The notes: generated by a model from the letters alone, not told the origin. DNA of 64,000 bases from DUZB01 sp963747555 (GCA_963747555.1 CAVVFZ010000034.1:440803-504802), one strand, 5' to 3'. Numbered from the stretch's first letter, positions 19,974 through 30,324 are shown. Numbers and translations: made by a program.

Positions 19974-20028
19974 CTGAAATCTGGCCCCGTGAACGTTTAC
20001 AAGAAAAGAATCATAAAAGGGGGATGCC

Positions 20029-20808
20029 GTGAGCTGCCAAACAGTAATAGTTGAAAAAAAGGATGGGGTGGCCGTGGTAACCATCAACCGGCCTCCGGTC
20101 AATTCGCTAAGCGCTGAAGTATACCAGGAAATTCATGCGGCATTCTGCGATATCGAGAACGATGATGCTGTCGGCTCTGTCGTGCTGACGAGCACCGGAG
20201 AAAAAGCCTTCTCCGCAGGACTCGATGTCAAGGAAGCCGCGGGAAAGTCGATTCCTGAATACCATGCTTTTGCACGAATATCCCGGGGATGCCTGGATAA
20301 GGTGGCCGGCATCCATAAACCCACTATCGCCGCACTATTCGGCATCGTCTTCGGGGGTGGGTTTGAACTGGCTCTGGCCTGCGATCTCCGCATCGCAACC
20401 AGCGACGCGAAAATAGGGCTTCCCGAGATCAACCTGGGAATTATTCCCGGTTCCGGCGGCACCCAGCGCATACCGCGCCTGATCGGGGTTGCCCAAGCAA
20501 AAGAACTTCTTTTTATGGGCGCACCATTAACGGGCGAGGAAGCCTGCCGCATCGGCCTTGTCAACAGGATCGTGCCGAGAGAAATCCTGCACGCTGAAGC
20601 TTTAGCCTGGGCCAGAAAGCTTGCCGGAAAGCCCAGGTTAGCCATGAGCCTTCTCAAGAAGGCCATTGATACGGGCATACAGATGGATCTTGCCGATGCT
20701 CTCGACATCGAGAACCATTGCTTCACCGTCAGCTATGTCTCGGAAGACGGGAGAGAAGGCTTTCAGGCCTTCCAGGAAAAACGTAAACCCGCATTTAAGG
20801 GAAGGTAG
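20029..20808 (+). CDS. Enoyl-CoA hydratase/isomerase family protein
   Basis: The 259-residue crotonase-fold protein shows the oxyanion-hole and CoA-binding elements GEKAFSAGLDVKE and ALFGIVFGGGFELALACDL, followed by IGLPEINLGIIPGSGGTQRI with the usual second catalytic glutamate. The GTG start at 20029 follows an AAGGGGG ribosome-binding site. It lies 55 bp after the SDR and 18 bp before hcrB, so it belongs to the same transcription unit. It would hydrate an enoyl-CoA (or hydrolyse a ring-derived acyl-CoA). The exact substrate is open. Confidence 0.88.
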   Translation: MSCQTVIVEKKDGVAVVTINRPPVNSLSAEVYQEIHAAFCDIENDDAVGSVVLTSTGEKAFSAGLDVKEAAGKSIPEYHAFARISRGCLDKVAGIHKPTIAALFGIVFGGGFELALACDLRIATSDAKIGLPEINLGIIPGSGGTQRIPRLIGVAQAKELLFMGAPLTGEEACRIGLVNRIVPREILHAEALAWARKLAGKPRLAMSLLKKAIDTGIQMDLADALDIENHCFTVSYVSEDGREGFQAFQEKRKPAFKGR

Positions 20809-20826
20809 GACATAAGGAGGATCACC

Positions 20827-21804
20827 GTGCGATTACCCAAATTCCAATATATGCAGCCGGAGAGCATCGAGGAGGCTTCAACCAATTTGCTTGATGAACC
20901 CGGCGCCCGATTTCTTGCCGGGGGAACCGACCTTCTGCCCAATATGAAGCACCGAGTCGAACTCCCTCCGGTGCTGATCAATCTTAAAAAGATTCCTGAG
21001 CTGAATACTGTCCAGCAAGAAAGCGGGGTTCTCAAGATCGGCGCTCTCACGACTTTAAAAAAGGTGTATGGGAATCCAGCCGTGGCAAAACACCTGCCCG
21101 CGCTGACTTCGGCTGCTTCTTCCGTAGGTTCTTATCATCATCAGACCATGGGTACCATAGGCGGCAATCTGTGCCAGCAAAACAGATGTAAATATTTCAA
21201 TCAATCCCAGTGGTGGAGAAGCGCAAGACCCACCTGTTTTAAAGCCGGTGGAGAGATATGCCACGTGGTCAACAAGAAGGAAATCTGCTATTCCACCTAC
21301 TGCGGCGACGTGGCGCCGGCCCTTCTGGCCCTTGATGCAAAAATTGTGTTGCAAAGCAGGGATCATTCGAGAGAGATCGCCCTGGAGGACCTTTTCAGCG
21401 GAAACGGGAAATCACCCTTACAGTTTCAAACGGGAGAGCTTCTGGCCCGCATTGTTATTCCCGAAACCTCCATGACGGGATTTTCCACTTATTTGAAATG
21501 CGCCAATCGCGAAAGCATCGATTTCCCTGTGGTGGGCGTCGCCTTCTGGGCATCCATGGAGAAGAAGGAGTACAGGGTGGCTTTTACGGCTGTTGATCGA
21601 AAACCTTTGAGGGGCAGAGGCGTTGAAGACTTCCTCAATGGAAAGGATCTGAGTGAGGATCTCCTTGAAGAGGCCGGTCAGATTGCATCCAAAGCGGCTA
21701 ATCCGGTAAGAACGTCTAATTATTCGGCGTCTTACAAGAGAACTATGATGGGTTTGCTGCTTCAAAACGCCATTCGGGAAGCCATGGGGAGGACAAAATC
21801 ATGA
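20827..21804 (+). CDS. hcrB: Hydroxybenzoyl-CoA reductase-type FAD/[4Fe-4S] subunit
   Basis: This 325-residue FAD-binding subunit of the xanthine dehydrogenase family carries FLAGGTDLLPNM and a TIGGNL flavin motif. Directly after it comes an inserted loop rich in cysteine: C121, C137, C145 and C154 are spaced 16, 8 and 9 residues apart. Such a loop, holding an extra [4Fe-4S] cluster, is the hallmark of the beta subunit of 4-hydroxybenzoyl-CoA reductase and is absent from ordinary xanthine or CO dehydrogenases. That enzyme removes the phenolic hydroxyl with electrons from ferredoxin. GTG start at 20827 with an AAGGAGG site. The end overlaps hcrC by 4 bp. Substrate inferred. Confidence 0.8.
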   Translation: MRLPKFQYMQPESIEEASTNLLDEPGARFLAGGTDLLPNMKHRVELPPVLINLKKIPELNTVQQESGVLKIGALTTLKKVYGNPAVAKHLPALTSAASSVGSYHHQTMGTIGGNLCQQNRCKYFNQSQWWRSARPTCFKAGGEICHVVNKKEICYSTYCGDVAPALLALDAKIVLQSRDHSREIALEDLFSGNGKSPLQFQTGELLARIVIPETSMTGFSTYLKCANRESIDFPVVGVAFWASMEKKEYRVAFTAVDRKPLRGRGVEDFLNGKDLSEDLLEEAGQIASKAANPVRTSNYSASYKRTMMGLLLQNAIREAMGRTKS

Positions 21805-22277
21805 AAACGGGTATAGAACTGAGGATCAATGGCGACAATTATGAGGTGCTGGTTTCTCCCAATAACACGCTTCTTGAGGTTTTACGGGACAAATTAGGAC
21901 TGATGGGGACAAAAAAAGGGTGCGATCTGGGCGCCTGCGGCGCCTGTACGGTGCTGATCAACGGGGAGACGGCTCTGTCATGCATCATGCTTGCCATGGA
22001 TGCCGTCGGCAAGGAGATTAGGACCATAGAGGGAATGGAAGAGCACGGTCATCTTCACCCCCTTCAAACGGCTTTCATAGAAAAAGGCGGGCTCCAGTGC
22101 GGGTTCTGCACCCCTGGAATGATTATGACCGCCAAAGCCGTATTAGACGAAGAGGAACATCCCACCGAGGAGACCATAAAGAAGAAGATGGCCGGGAATC
22201 TGTGCCGATGCACCGGTTACAAGAAGATTGTCGAGGCGGTAATGAGTGTGAACGAACAGGCCGGGGAGGGCGCCTAA
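21801..22277 (+). CDS. hcrC: Hydroxybenzoyl-CoA reductase-type [2Fe-2S] subunit
   Basis: The 158-residue subunit binds two [2Fe-2S] clusters. The plant-type cluster cysteines are in GCDLGACGACTVLING and SCIML, and the helical-domain cysteines in CGFCTPGMIM and NLCRCTGYKKI. It passes electrons between the flavin subunit and the molybdenum centre. It overlaps hcrB by 4 bp and ends immediately before hcrA, so the three are translated together. Length and motifs are those of the small subunit of the xanthine oxidase family. The specific substrate rests on the neighbouring hcrB. Confidence 0.88.
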   Translation: MKTGIELRINGDNYEVLVSPNNTLLEVLRDKLGLMGTKKGCDLGACGACTVLINGETALSCIMLAMDAVGKEIRTIEGMEEHGHLHPLQTAFIEKGGLQCGFCTPGMIMTAKAVLDEEEHPTEETIKKKMAGNLCRCTGYKKIVEAVMSVNEQAGEGA

Positions 22278-24570
22278 ATGGAAAAAGAATGGAACGTCGT
22301 GGGACAAAGGCTGCCCATGCACGACGCGGCTGCAAAGGCAAAGGGGACCGCGCAGTTTACGGATGACATTGTTTTTCCCGGCATGCTCCATGGCAAAATA
22401 CTCAGAAGTCCCCTTGCCCATGCAAAGGTGCTTCATGTGGATACCTCCAGAGCCGAGAAACTGCCCGGTGTGAAAGGCGTGGTTACGGGGAGGGATATTC
22501 CGGATCGGCTTTATGGGATCGTACCCAAAGCGAGAGATGAATATGCGCTTGCCAAGGATAAGGTTCGATATATCGGCGATGATGTAGCCGCGGTTTGCGC
22601 CATTGATCCGGAAGTAGCGGAGGAAGCCATCGAACTCATCAAAGTGGATTATGAAGAGCTGCCGGCCGTATTTGATCCTCTGGATGCCATTAAGGAAGGG
22701 GCGCCTCTGGTTCATGACAATACGCCGAACAACATATCTATGTCCATCCGCAAGGAATTCGGGGATGTGAAAAAGGGCTTCGCTGAAAGCGATTTCGTGT
22801 TTGAAGACAGCTTCTACTCGCAGGCCGTCAATCACGCCCCCATGGAACCCCATGCCGCCATTGCCCAGTATGACTCCCTGAGGGGGGAAGTGACCGTCTG
22901 GTCTTCAACGCAGATCCCGTTTTATCTTCGAAGGAACCTGTCCAATACCCTTCAAATCCCTGAAAGCAAGGTTCGGGTGATCAAGCCCAAGGTGGGGGGT
23001 GGATTCGGCCAGAAAATCGATATGTTCGCCAAGGATTTCTGCGCCGCCTGGTTTGCCATGCACCTGGGAAAACCGGTCAAGTTCGTCTATGATCGGGAAG
23101 AGATTTTTATCTCCACCAGACAGAGGCATCCCATGTATCTTACCGTCAAGACAGGCGTGAAAAAAGACGGCACCATCCTTGCCCAACAATTCAAGGCCCA
23201 CGCCGACGGGGGCGCCTACAACAGCACCGCTCCCACCATGATTGCCCTGTCGTGCTATTTTCTCATGATCCCCTATCGTGTGCCCAATCTGGTGTACGAG
23301 GGGCATCATGTGTATACGAACAAACCCGTGGGCGGCGCCATGAGGGGACATGGGATTCCCCAGGCCCGATTTGCGGTGGAACGGCAGTTAGACATGATCT
23401 GTGAGCGGATCAAGGTGGATCCGGCCGAAATCCGCATGAAGAACAGCATTCATGCCGGAGAGCCGCATCCGGCTAAATTCATCATCAATTCGTGCGGGTT
23501 TTTCGATTCCGTCAAAATGGCGGCCGATGCCATCGGATGGAAAGAAAAAAGAGGGAAGCTTCCCTTCGGCCGGGGCGTAGGACTTGCGGGGGCCTCTTTT
23601 CCAAGCGGGGTCAGCAACATGAGTCATATCAGTTCCGGATCGGTTGTGCAGTTGGGACAGGACGGGGCGGTGAATGTACTTTCAGGGGCGGCGGATATTG
23701 GTCAGGGCGCGGAAACCGTGATCTCCCAGATCGTTGCGGAAGTGTCTGGGCGTCCCCATGGAAGATATTCGAATAACAGCAGCGGATACGGGCATTACCC
23801 CGCTTGATTCAGGAACTTTCGGGAGCGGCGTGACGGTCAGGGCCGGCAATGCGGCAAGACTGGCGGCTGCGCAAGCCAGAGACAAGCTGTTTGCCTTTGT
23901 GGCAAAAGAATTGGAAGCCAGCCCCGAAGACCTGGTAGCAAAGAACAGGGAGATATTCGTGAAAGGGTCTCCCGGAATAAAAATGAGCATGAAAGATGCC
24001 ATCAAGGGGTACCAGTACGCGGATCTTCCCATGCCCATTATTGGCCGTTCATCCTGGTTCCCGCCTGCCACTGAGCCTACCACTCTTTTTAAGGAGGACG
24101 GCAATTTTTCACCTAATTACTCTTTTATGACCAACGCCGCGGAGGTCGAGGTGGATCTCAATACCGGAAAGGTGAAGCTCGTGAAGATGGTCACAGCCCA
24201 TGACTGCGGCAGAGCCATCAATCCCATGCTGGTGGAAGGCCAACTGGAAGGGTCCGTTGTAGGTGGAATGGGACAGGCCCTGTATGAAGATGTTATCGTT
24301 GAAAAAGGGCAGGTGATGAACCCTTCGTTTCTGGACTACGGCTTTCCCACCTTCCTGGAGATGCCTGAAATCGAGGCCTTGGAAGTGGAAACGGATGATC
24401 CCGTGGGTCCGTTCGGGGCAAAAGAGGCTGGAGAGGGAACGCAGTTGGCACCGGCCCCCGCTATTGTCAATGCTATCTACGACGCGATAGGCATCGATTT
24501 CAAGGAACTTCCAGTCACTCCCGAAAAGATCCTTGAAGCTTTAAGAAAGGCCGGCGATCATCAGCGATGA
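22278..24570 (+). CDS. hcrA: Hydroxybenzoyl-CoA reductase-type molybdenum subunit, frameshifted
   Basis: This large molybdopterin-cytosine-dinucleotide subunit should be about 763 residues. The first frame runs from 22278 through GGGFGQK, PVGGAMRGHG and GAADIGQGAETVISQIVAEV. One extra base at 23742-23745 (GTGT where GTG then CTG is expected) throws it into another frame, giving a false stop at 23807. The correct continuation, LGVPMEDIRITAADT and then GPFGAKEAGEGTQLAPAPA with the catalytic glutamate loop, is read in the second frame to 24570. Correcting one base restores the whole protein, so an assembly error is as likely as a real mutation. Confidence 0.82.
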
Positions 24571-24581
24571 AGCGGTTATAA

Positions 24582-25385
24582 ATGAGCAATCAAATTATCG
24601 ATTTTCACGCACATATTTTTCCTGATGACATGGCAGCAAAAGTGCTGCCCGATCTCAATAAAAGGGTTGGATTAAGATATTGTCATAAGGGAACATTGAG
24701 TGATCTGCTGCAATCAATGGCACTGGCGGGAATTGATGTTTCTGTTGTCAGCAGGATAACAACAAGGCCGGAACTGACTGAAACAATCAATGAATGGCTT
24801 ATAGACATCCGTCGGCCTAATATTATTTCTATGGCTGCCTGGCACCCGGATCTTGCGGTAGATCACAATACGATCAAAAGATTATCAGAGAGAGGTTTTA
24901 AATGCATTAAACTTCATCCCGATTACCAGGGATTTTTCGTTGATGAAAAGAGGGCGTTCCCTCTATACGAAGCGGCACAAAGTGCAGGGATGCCCATCCT
25001 GTTTCACGCCGGACTTGACCGTGGATTGCCTCCACCGGTCCATGCTCTTCCTGACGGTCTTTTAAGGGTTCACAGAGAATTTCCTCAAATGAAAATGATC
25101 GCGGCTCATATGGGCGGGGAGGACAATTATGAAGAGACTGAGAAACAGCTTTTAGGTTCTTCCATATACCTTGATACTTCATACATTCTAAGGAAAATGC
25201 CTGTTAAAACACTGGAAAGGATGATGAAAGGACACCCTATTGAGCGGATTTTATTTGGAAGTGATCATCCCTGGAATGACCAGAAGAGAGATCTTGCGTT
25301 TCTCTTTTCACTGCCTTTTTTAAACGATGATGAAAAAGCCCGTATTGCCGGCATCAACGCCGCGAAATTACTCGGTCTGAGATAG
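24582..25385 (+). CDS. Amidohydrolase-superfamily metal-dependent hydrolase
   Basis: The 267-residue TIM-barrel protein has the metal-binding HxH in IIDFHAHIFP, a second histidine in CIKLHPDYQG, FHAGLDRG, AAHMGGEDN and the aspartate in ILFGSDHPW. This is the amidohydrolase-2 pattern, which includes hydrolases and non-oxidative decarboxylases of aromatic acids. It starts 11 bp after hcrA and is probably the last gene of the operon. It might act on a ring-cleavage or side-chain product. The substrate is not identifiable from sequence. Confidence 0.82.
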   Translation: MSNQIIDFHAHIFPDDMAAKVLPDLNKRVGLRYCHKGTLSDLLQSMALAGIDVSVVSRITTRPELTETINEWLIDIRRPNIISMAAWHPDLAVDHNTIKRLSERGFKCIKLHPDYQGFFVDEKRAFPLYEAAQSAGMPILFHAGLDRGLPPPVHALPDGLLRVHREFPQMKMIAAHMGGEDNYEETEKQLLGSSIYLDTSYILRKMPVKTLERMMKGHPIERILFGSDHPWNDQKRDLAFLFSLPFLNDDEKARIAGINAAKLLGLR

Positions 25386-25412
25386 GGCGTTGTTTAGTGT
25401 CAGCCGGCGCCG

Positions 25413-26423
25413 TCAATCAAACAACGCCTCCACAAACTCCCTGGCATGAAAAGGCCTGAGGTCCTCCACCTGTTCTCCGATTCCGATGAATTTGATGGGA
25501 ATACCCAATTGTCTCGAAATTCCTACGGCAATTCCTCCTTTTGCCGTTCCATCCAATTTGGTCAGAACAATGGCATCCAGACCAATGGTTTGATGAAATA
25601 TCTCTGCTTGCGAAATGGCGTTCTGACCGGTGGTGGCATCCAGAACAATCCAGACCTCATGGGGAGCGCCGCTGATCTTCCGTCCTGCCACGCGATGAAT
25701 CTTTTCCAATTCGTCCATCAGATTGACTTTGGTGTGGAGCCGGCCTGCCGTATCAATCAGAACCACATCCGTTTTTCTTGCTTTCGCTGCCGTCAGGGCG
25801 TCGAAAACGACCGCCGACGCGTCGGACCCGGTATTTTGCTTGACCACATCGGCGCCTACCCTTTCCCCCCATATGGACAACTGCTCCACGGCGGCTGCCC
25901 GAAAGGTATCCCCGGCTACCAGCATCACTTTCTTGCCCGAGGCAATGAAATGGCTGGCCATTTTTCCTATGGTGGTTGTTTTGCCGACTCCGTTTACGCC
26001 CACAACCATGATCACCAGCGGGTCACCGGGTTTAGGCCTCGCGACCTCAGGCTTTGGAATCTCCAAAAAAGAGAGGATATGATCCCTGAGGGCACTTTTG
26101 AGTTTTGAAGGATCTTTCAGTTCTTTTCTTGCCACTTTTCCCTGCATGGCATCGATAAGTTCCTGCGTGGTCGCCACCCCGATATCCGATGTGAAAAGGA
26201 TCTCCTCCAATTCATCGAGGAGATCTTCCGTGATCTCTTTTCTCCCCAGAAAAAGCCGGTCCATTCTTCCAGAAAAACCAGACCGGGTTCTTGAAAGTCC
26301 CGCACGAAGCCTGTTGAAAAGACCGTCTTTCTTATCCTCCTGCCCATCGACCAATGCCTGATTGTTATGCCCGGCCCCCTGTTCAGCCCCTTTCTCGGTT
26401 GGATCAGAAGTTTCGCGACCCAT
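25413..26423 (-). CDS. ftsY: Signal recognition particle receptor FtsY
   Basis: The 336-residue GTPase docks SRP-ribosome complexes at the membrane. The NG domain is complete: VGVNGVGKTTTIGKMA (P-loop), GDTFRAAAVEQL, LIDTAGRLH and VLTKLDGTAKGG. The N domain begins near residue 34 (GLFNRLRAGLSRTRSGF). The ATG at 26423 is preceded directly by a TGA in frame. A second ATG at 26493, with a better ribosome-binding site next to the smc stop, opens MGFFSGKKRGEKE, which looks like a typical FtsY N-terminus but runs into a stop one frame away. The true start may therefore be 26493 with an indel. Confidence 0.9.
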   Translation of the reverse strand: MGRETSDPTEKGAEQGAGHNNQALVDGQEDKKDGLFNRLRAGLSRTRSGFSGRMDRLFLGRKEITEDLLDELEEILFTSDIGVATTQELIDAMQGKVARKELKDPSKLKSALRDHILSFLEIPKPEVARPKPGDPLVIMVVGVNGVGKTTTIGKMASHFIASGKKVMLVAGDTFRAAAVEQLSIWGERVGADVVKQNTGSDASAVVFDALTAAKARKTDVVLIDTAGRLHTKVNLMDELEKIHRVAGRKISGAPHEVWIVLDATTGQNAISQAEIFHQTIGLDAIVLTKLDGTAKGGIAVGISRQLGIPIKFIGIGEQVEDLRPFHAREFVEALFD

Positions 26424-26510
26424 TCACCCTGCCGTCTTCAAGCTCCGGTTGCGTCTCTTTTTCTCCGCGCTTTTTCCCTGAAAAAAACCCCATGCTATCC
26501 TTCCATCCTC

Positions 26511-29500
26511 CTAATGAACGACCCGGTCCTCTTTCCCATTTCGAATATCCACGCTTACCAGCTTGGAGACGCCTTTCTGCTCCATGGTGACGCCATAGAG
26601 GCGGTCGGTCATTTCCATGATCTTCCTGCTGTGGGTAACCATAATCACCTGAGAAGCACTCTTGATTCTTTCGAGGAGATTATTGAAACGGTCTATATTG
26701 GCCTCGTCCAAAGGAGCATCTACCTCATCGAGAAGGCAGAACGGACTTGGTTTGACCATATAAATGGCAAAGATAAGGGCCATGGCTACCAGCGCCTTTT
26801 CCCCGCCGGAGAGCAAACCCATGTGGCTCAATTTTTTGCCCGGCGGTTGAACTTCCACCAGAACCCCGCTCTCCAGTGGATTGTTCTCATCCGTTAGTTT
26901 GAGTCCTGCGGTCCCCCCGCTGAAAAGGACCGGGAAGATCTCCTTGAGTTTCTCATCCACTTCGGCGAGGGTCTTTCTAAACTTTTCCAGAGATTTTCTA
27001 TTGATTTTTTTAATAGCCGATCTCAGCGATTCAATGGAACTTTCCAGATCCTGCCTCTGGCCTGCAATAAATTCGAAACGCTCTTCGAGCGCCTCATGTT
27101 CCGTAATGGCCGTAAGATTCACGGGACCCATACCGTCCCTGAACTTTTTCAGCTCGGCGATCTTTTCTTCCGCATCCTTTGGGGAGAAATTTTCCTGTAC
27201 ATACCCGGCAAAAACGGTTTGCAGATCCTTTCCGAATTTGTCCCTGACAACCTCCTTCAAGTTACTGATTCTGAAGCGGATCTCAGAATGCTCCATTTTT
27301 GCGCGATTAACCTGATCCTTCAACTCATCGGCCTCTTTTCTGAGCGTCTGAGCCTGCTTTTCCACGTCCCTGATCCGGTCCTGGAGTCTTCGACGTTCCA
27401 TGTCGGCATGGTTCATATCCTGCTCTGCATCTGCCAGGTCTACACGAAACAGACGCAGTTCTTCTTCAAGCGCTACCTTCTTTTTCAGGCATTCCGCAGA
27501 ACGGCTTTTTCCAGACAAGATCTCTTCCTCGATTCTTCCAAGACGTTCCGTGGAGTTCTCCATATATTCATCCACCATTTCCATTTCGCGGATCAAACTT
27601 CGCCGGGCTTCCTGTGCAATTCCCTGTTCAGCCCTGATTCTTGAAACCTCTTCCCTCAGAGCCTCATATTCTTCTTCCGCTTCTTTCAGTTCAACTTCCT
27701 TTTGCTGGAAGAAAACTTTTTCTTTTTCTCTCCTGATCTTCAGACCTTCCAGTTGCCCTTGGATGCTTAATAATCCGCTGCTGTGTTTTCTCTGTTCGAT
27801 CTCCTTCTTTTCAAGATCTTCAGACAGTTTTTTTGACAGCCTTTCCAACTGGTCCGATTCCTGGGCGAACCTGAACAGCACTTTGTCCAGCTCGTTGATT
27901 TCTTCTCGACAGCCCCATCTGTCCTCCGCAAGCGCGGCCAGAGATTCCCTTTTATTCTCGATTTCACCGGAAGCGTCTTCCATTTTCAGAACCAATTGGT
28001 CTACGCTTTCTCTTTTTCCGGCAACTTCTTTTCGAAGATCGTTTATCTCCTTTTTTCTGGCAAGTAAACCGCTCGTAGACCGAGAGACCTTTCCTCCGCT
28101 GATCACTCCCCTCTCGTCAATGATGTCTCCGTCCACCGTGACAAAGCAGGCGCCCGCAGCATTCCCTTCAGATCCCTGGGTCTTCTTCCAGCATGAAACA
28201 GCTTCACTCATGTTTTCAGTAACATATACATTTTCGAGCAGGCCACGGACAACCGTGAGGAAACCTTCCTTTGCAGAAACATATTCAGCCAGACGCGGCA
28301 ATTCCGGGGCATTCCCCCTATCCTGCGTGGCGATGGCGGCAAAACCCGTAGAGGAAACAAAGCTGCTTCTTCCTTTTTCCTTTTTCTTGAGATAATCGAC
28401 GGCCAGCATACCGTCTTCCTGATGCATCACTACCACATACTGAAGTTTATCTGCAAGAACCGCCTCAACGGCTTCCTCATAAGGAGACTCCACCAGAATA
28501 TTGTCGGCCAGGACCCCCAATATCCTTCCCTTTTCCAACGGTTCAAAATCTCCCGCCTTCATGATGGTCCTTACACCCATCTTGTACCCTTCAAAATTGG
28601 CGCTTAATGACTCAAGACTCGACAAACGGGATTCCCGTTTGTTCAATTCGGTTTCCGCTTCTTTCAGTGCATCCTCCAACCCCTTTTTTGTGCCTTCCAG
28701 TTGATTGCAGGAGCGTGTCTCTCTCTCTATGGTGGATTCTATTTCTTGAAGCCTCTCCGAGGTGGCTTCACGAACAAGCCCCTTTCTCTCGGAAGCCGTT
28801 GCCACACTTTCAAATCTGATTTTTAACTCTTCAATCTCTTTCTCCACTCTTGAGCGGCCATCTGTAATCTGATCGAGCAGCTTCTTCAGATATCCCGATT
28901 CATGATGGAGACCCACTTCCTTGTTTTCGCCCTCGCGCATCTCCTTCCGGGCCTTTCCGTACTCTTCGCTTATGCGTGACAACAATGCCTTCCGCGCCTT
29001 CAAACGCTCTTCCTTTACGGCAAACTCCTCCTGCAAACCTCCGAATGCCTCTTCTGAAAGGGACTGTTTCTCTTTTAGTTTTTCTTTCTCTTCTTTCAGG
29101 TCCCTTATCTTTTCATTTACTTCTCTTTCTTCCGTAAGGAGACGATCCCCAAGCTCACGGAGCATCCTGTCTTCTTTTACCAGTCCCTCAATGCCGGCTT
29201 CTCTTTGATGAACCTGATCTCTATAACGGGAATAATTCTTCCTTAGAATCGCCAGGGCTTCCTCTTTCTCCTCCAGCGCCATGTTCAGCTCTTCTATCGT
29301 GGCATGGAGTCGCGATACATCGGTGGATACGGACATCTCTTTTCTTTCCAGTTCATCGGTTGAACTGGCTTTTTTGCCCAGTTCTTTCTCCAGAAGGCAG
29401 AAGGAATTGCTGTACAGGATCAGTTCCAGATTCCGGATCTCTTCGCACATCCCTTTGTAGCGAACGGCCTTCGCCGCCTGCCTCTTGAGGGATCTCATCT

Positions 29501-30110
29501 GGCTCTGCACTTCACTTTGAATATCCTGCACACGCAGGAGGTTGGCCTCCGTCTGCTCGATCTTTCTTTGGGAAACCTCCACCTTTCTCCTGTACTTCGT
29601 TATCCCGGCCGCTTCCTCCAGCATGAACCGCGTCTCTTCCGGTCTTTGTTCAATGATCGTTCCTATCTGCCCCTGGCCGATAATCGAATAGGCTCTGTTT
29701 CCCAAACCCGTATCCATAAATACTTCCTGGATATCCTTAAGCCTGCAAGGCATATTATTCAGCAGATATTCGCTTTCGCCGGAACGGTACAGGCGTCTTG
29801 TCACAAAAATTTCTTCATCATGGGCGAAAGCGCGGGGAAAGGAGCCGTTCCCGTTGGTGAAAAGGAGGGAAACCTCTGCCATACCCAACGGTTTATGATT
29901 ACCGGCGCCATTGAATATCACATCTTCCATCTTGCGCCCCCGCAGCTGTTTCGGACTCTGTTCGCCCATGCACCACCGTATGGCGTCCACGACGTTGCTC
30001 TTACCACAACCATTGGGTCCGACAACCCCGCTGATTCCCTCATGAAAATCGATATCGAGCCTTTCCATAAAAGATTTGAAACCAAGGATGGAAACTGTTT
30101 TGATCTTCAT
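26511..30110 (-). CDS. smc: Chromosome segregation ATPase SMC
   Basis: At 1199 residues this is a full-length SMC. The N-terminal Walker A is GVVGPNGCGKSNVVDAIRW, followed by long heptad-rich coiled coils on both sides of a hinge (about residues 520-640). The C-terminal head has the ABC signature LSGGEKALVAMALIF and Walker B PFCLLDEVDAPLDEANIDRF. With ScpA and ScpB it forms the bacterial condensin that compacts and separates chromosomes. Its stop lies 18 bp before the alternative FtsY ATG, so smc-ftsY is an operon, as in many bacteria. Confidence 0.97.
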   Translation of the reverse strand: MKIKTVSILGFKSFMERLDIDFHEGISGVVGPNGCGKSNVVDAIRWCMGEQSPKQLRGRKMEDVIFNGAGNHKPLGMAEVSLLFTNGNGSFPRAFAHDEEIFVTRRLYRSGESEYLLNNMPCRLKDIQEVFMDTGLGNRAYSIIGQGQIGTIIEQRPEETRFMLEEAAGITKYRRKVEVSQRKIEQTEANLLRVQDIQSEVQSQMRSLKRQAAKAVRYKGMCEEIRNLELILYSNSFCLLEKELGKKASSTDELERKEMSVSTDVSRLHATIEELNMALEEKEEALAILRKNYSRYRDQVHQREAGIEGLVKEDRMLRELGDRLLTEEREVNEKIRDLKEEKEKLKEKQSLSEEAFGGLQEEFAVKEERLKARKALLSRISEEYGKARKEMREGENKEVGLHHESGYLKKLLDQITDGRSRVEKEIEELKIRFESVATASERKGLVREATSERLQEIESTIERETRSCNQLEGTKKGLEDALKEAETELNKRESRLSSLESLSANFEGYKMGVRTIMKAGDFEPLEKGRILGVLADNILVESPYEEAVEAVLADKLQYVVVMHQEDGMLAVDYLKKKEKGRSSFVSSTGFAAIATQDRGNAPELPRLAEYVSAKEGFLTVVRGLLENVYVTENMSEAVSCWKKTQGSEGNAAGACFVTVDGDIIDERGVISGGKVSRSTSGLLARKKEINDLRKEVAGKRESVDQLVLKMEDASGEIENKRESLAALAEDRWGCREEINELDKVLFRFAQESDQLERLSKKLSEDLEKKEIEQRKHSSGLLSIQGQLEGLKIRREKEKVFFQQKEVELKEAEEEYEALREEVSRIRAEQGIAQEARRSLIREMEMVDEYMENSTERLGRIEEEILSGKSRSAECLKKKVALEEELRLFRVDLADAEQDMNHADMERRRLQDRIRDVEKQAQTLRKEADELKDQVNRAKMEHSEIRFRISNLKEVVRDKFGKDLQTVFAGYVQENFSPKDAEEKIAELKKFRDGMGPVNLTAITEHEALEERFEFIAGQRQDLESSIESLRSAIKKINRKSLEKFRKTLAEVDEKLKEIFPVLFSGGTAGLKLTDENNPLESGVLVEVQPPGKKLSHMGLLSGGEKALVAMALIFAIYMVKPSPFCLLDEVDAPLDEANIDRFNNLLERIKSASQVIMVTHSRKIMEMTDRLYGVTMEQKGVSKLVSVDIRNGKEDRVVH

Positions 30111-30324
30111 GGCGACCTCATCTTGCCGTCTTCTTCTGCGAGACCTCTACATGCCTGATGCATTCTGAGAGGCAGATCGGATAAATCGATTTATTTTTAA
30201 CAAAGCCACAAGGATTTGTAAAGCAAAAACCCAACATGATGTGCAATTTACGAAAAAAGCGTCAATATATGGTGCAGAAGACAATTTTTTTGTATCTTAT
30301 TCAAAAACAATGGTGCGAATGGAG

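Noticed and set aside
26881..28395. Long serine-rich open frames antisense to smc.
   Set aside because: They are the complement of the Glu/Lys-rich coiled coil of SMC, a common artefact.
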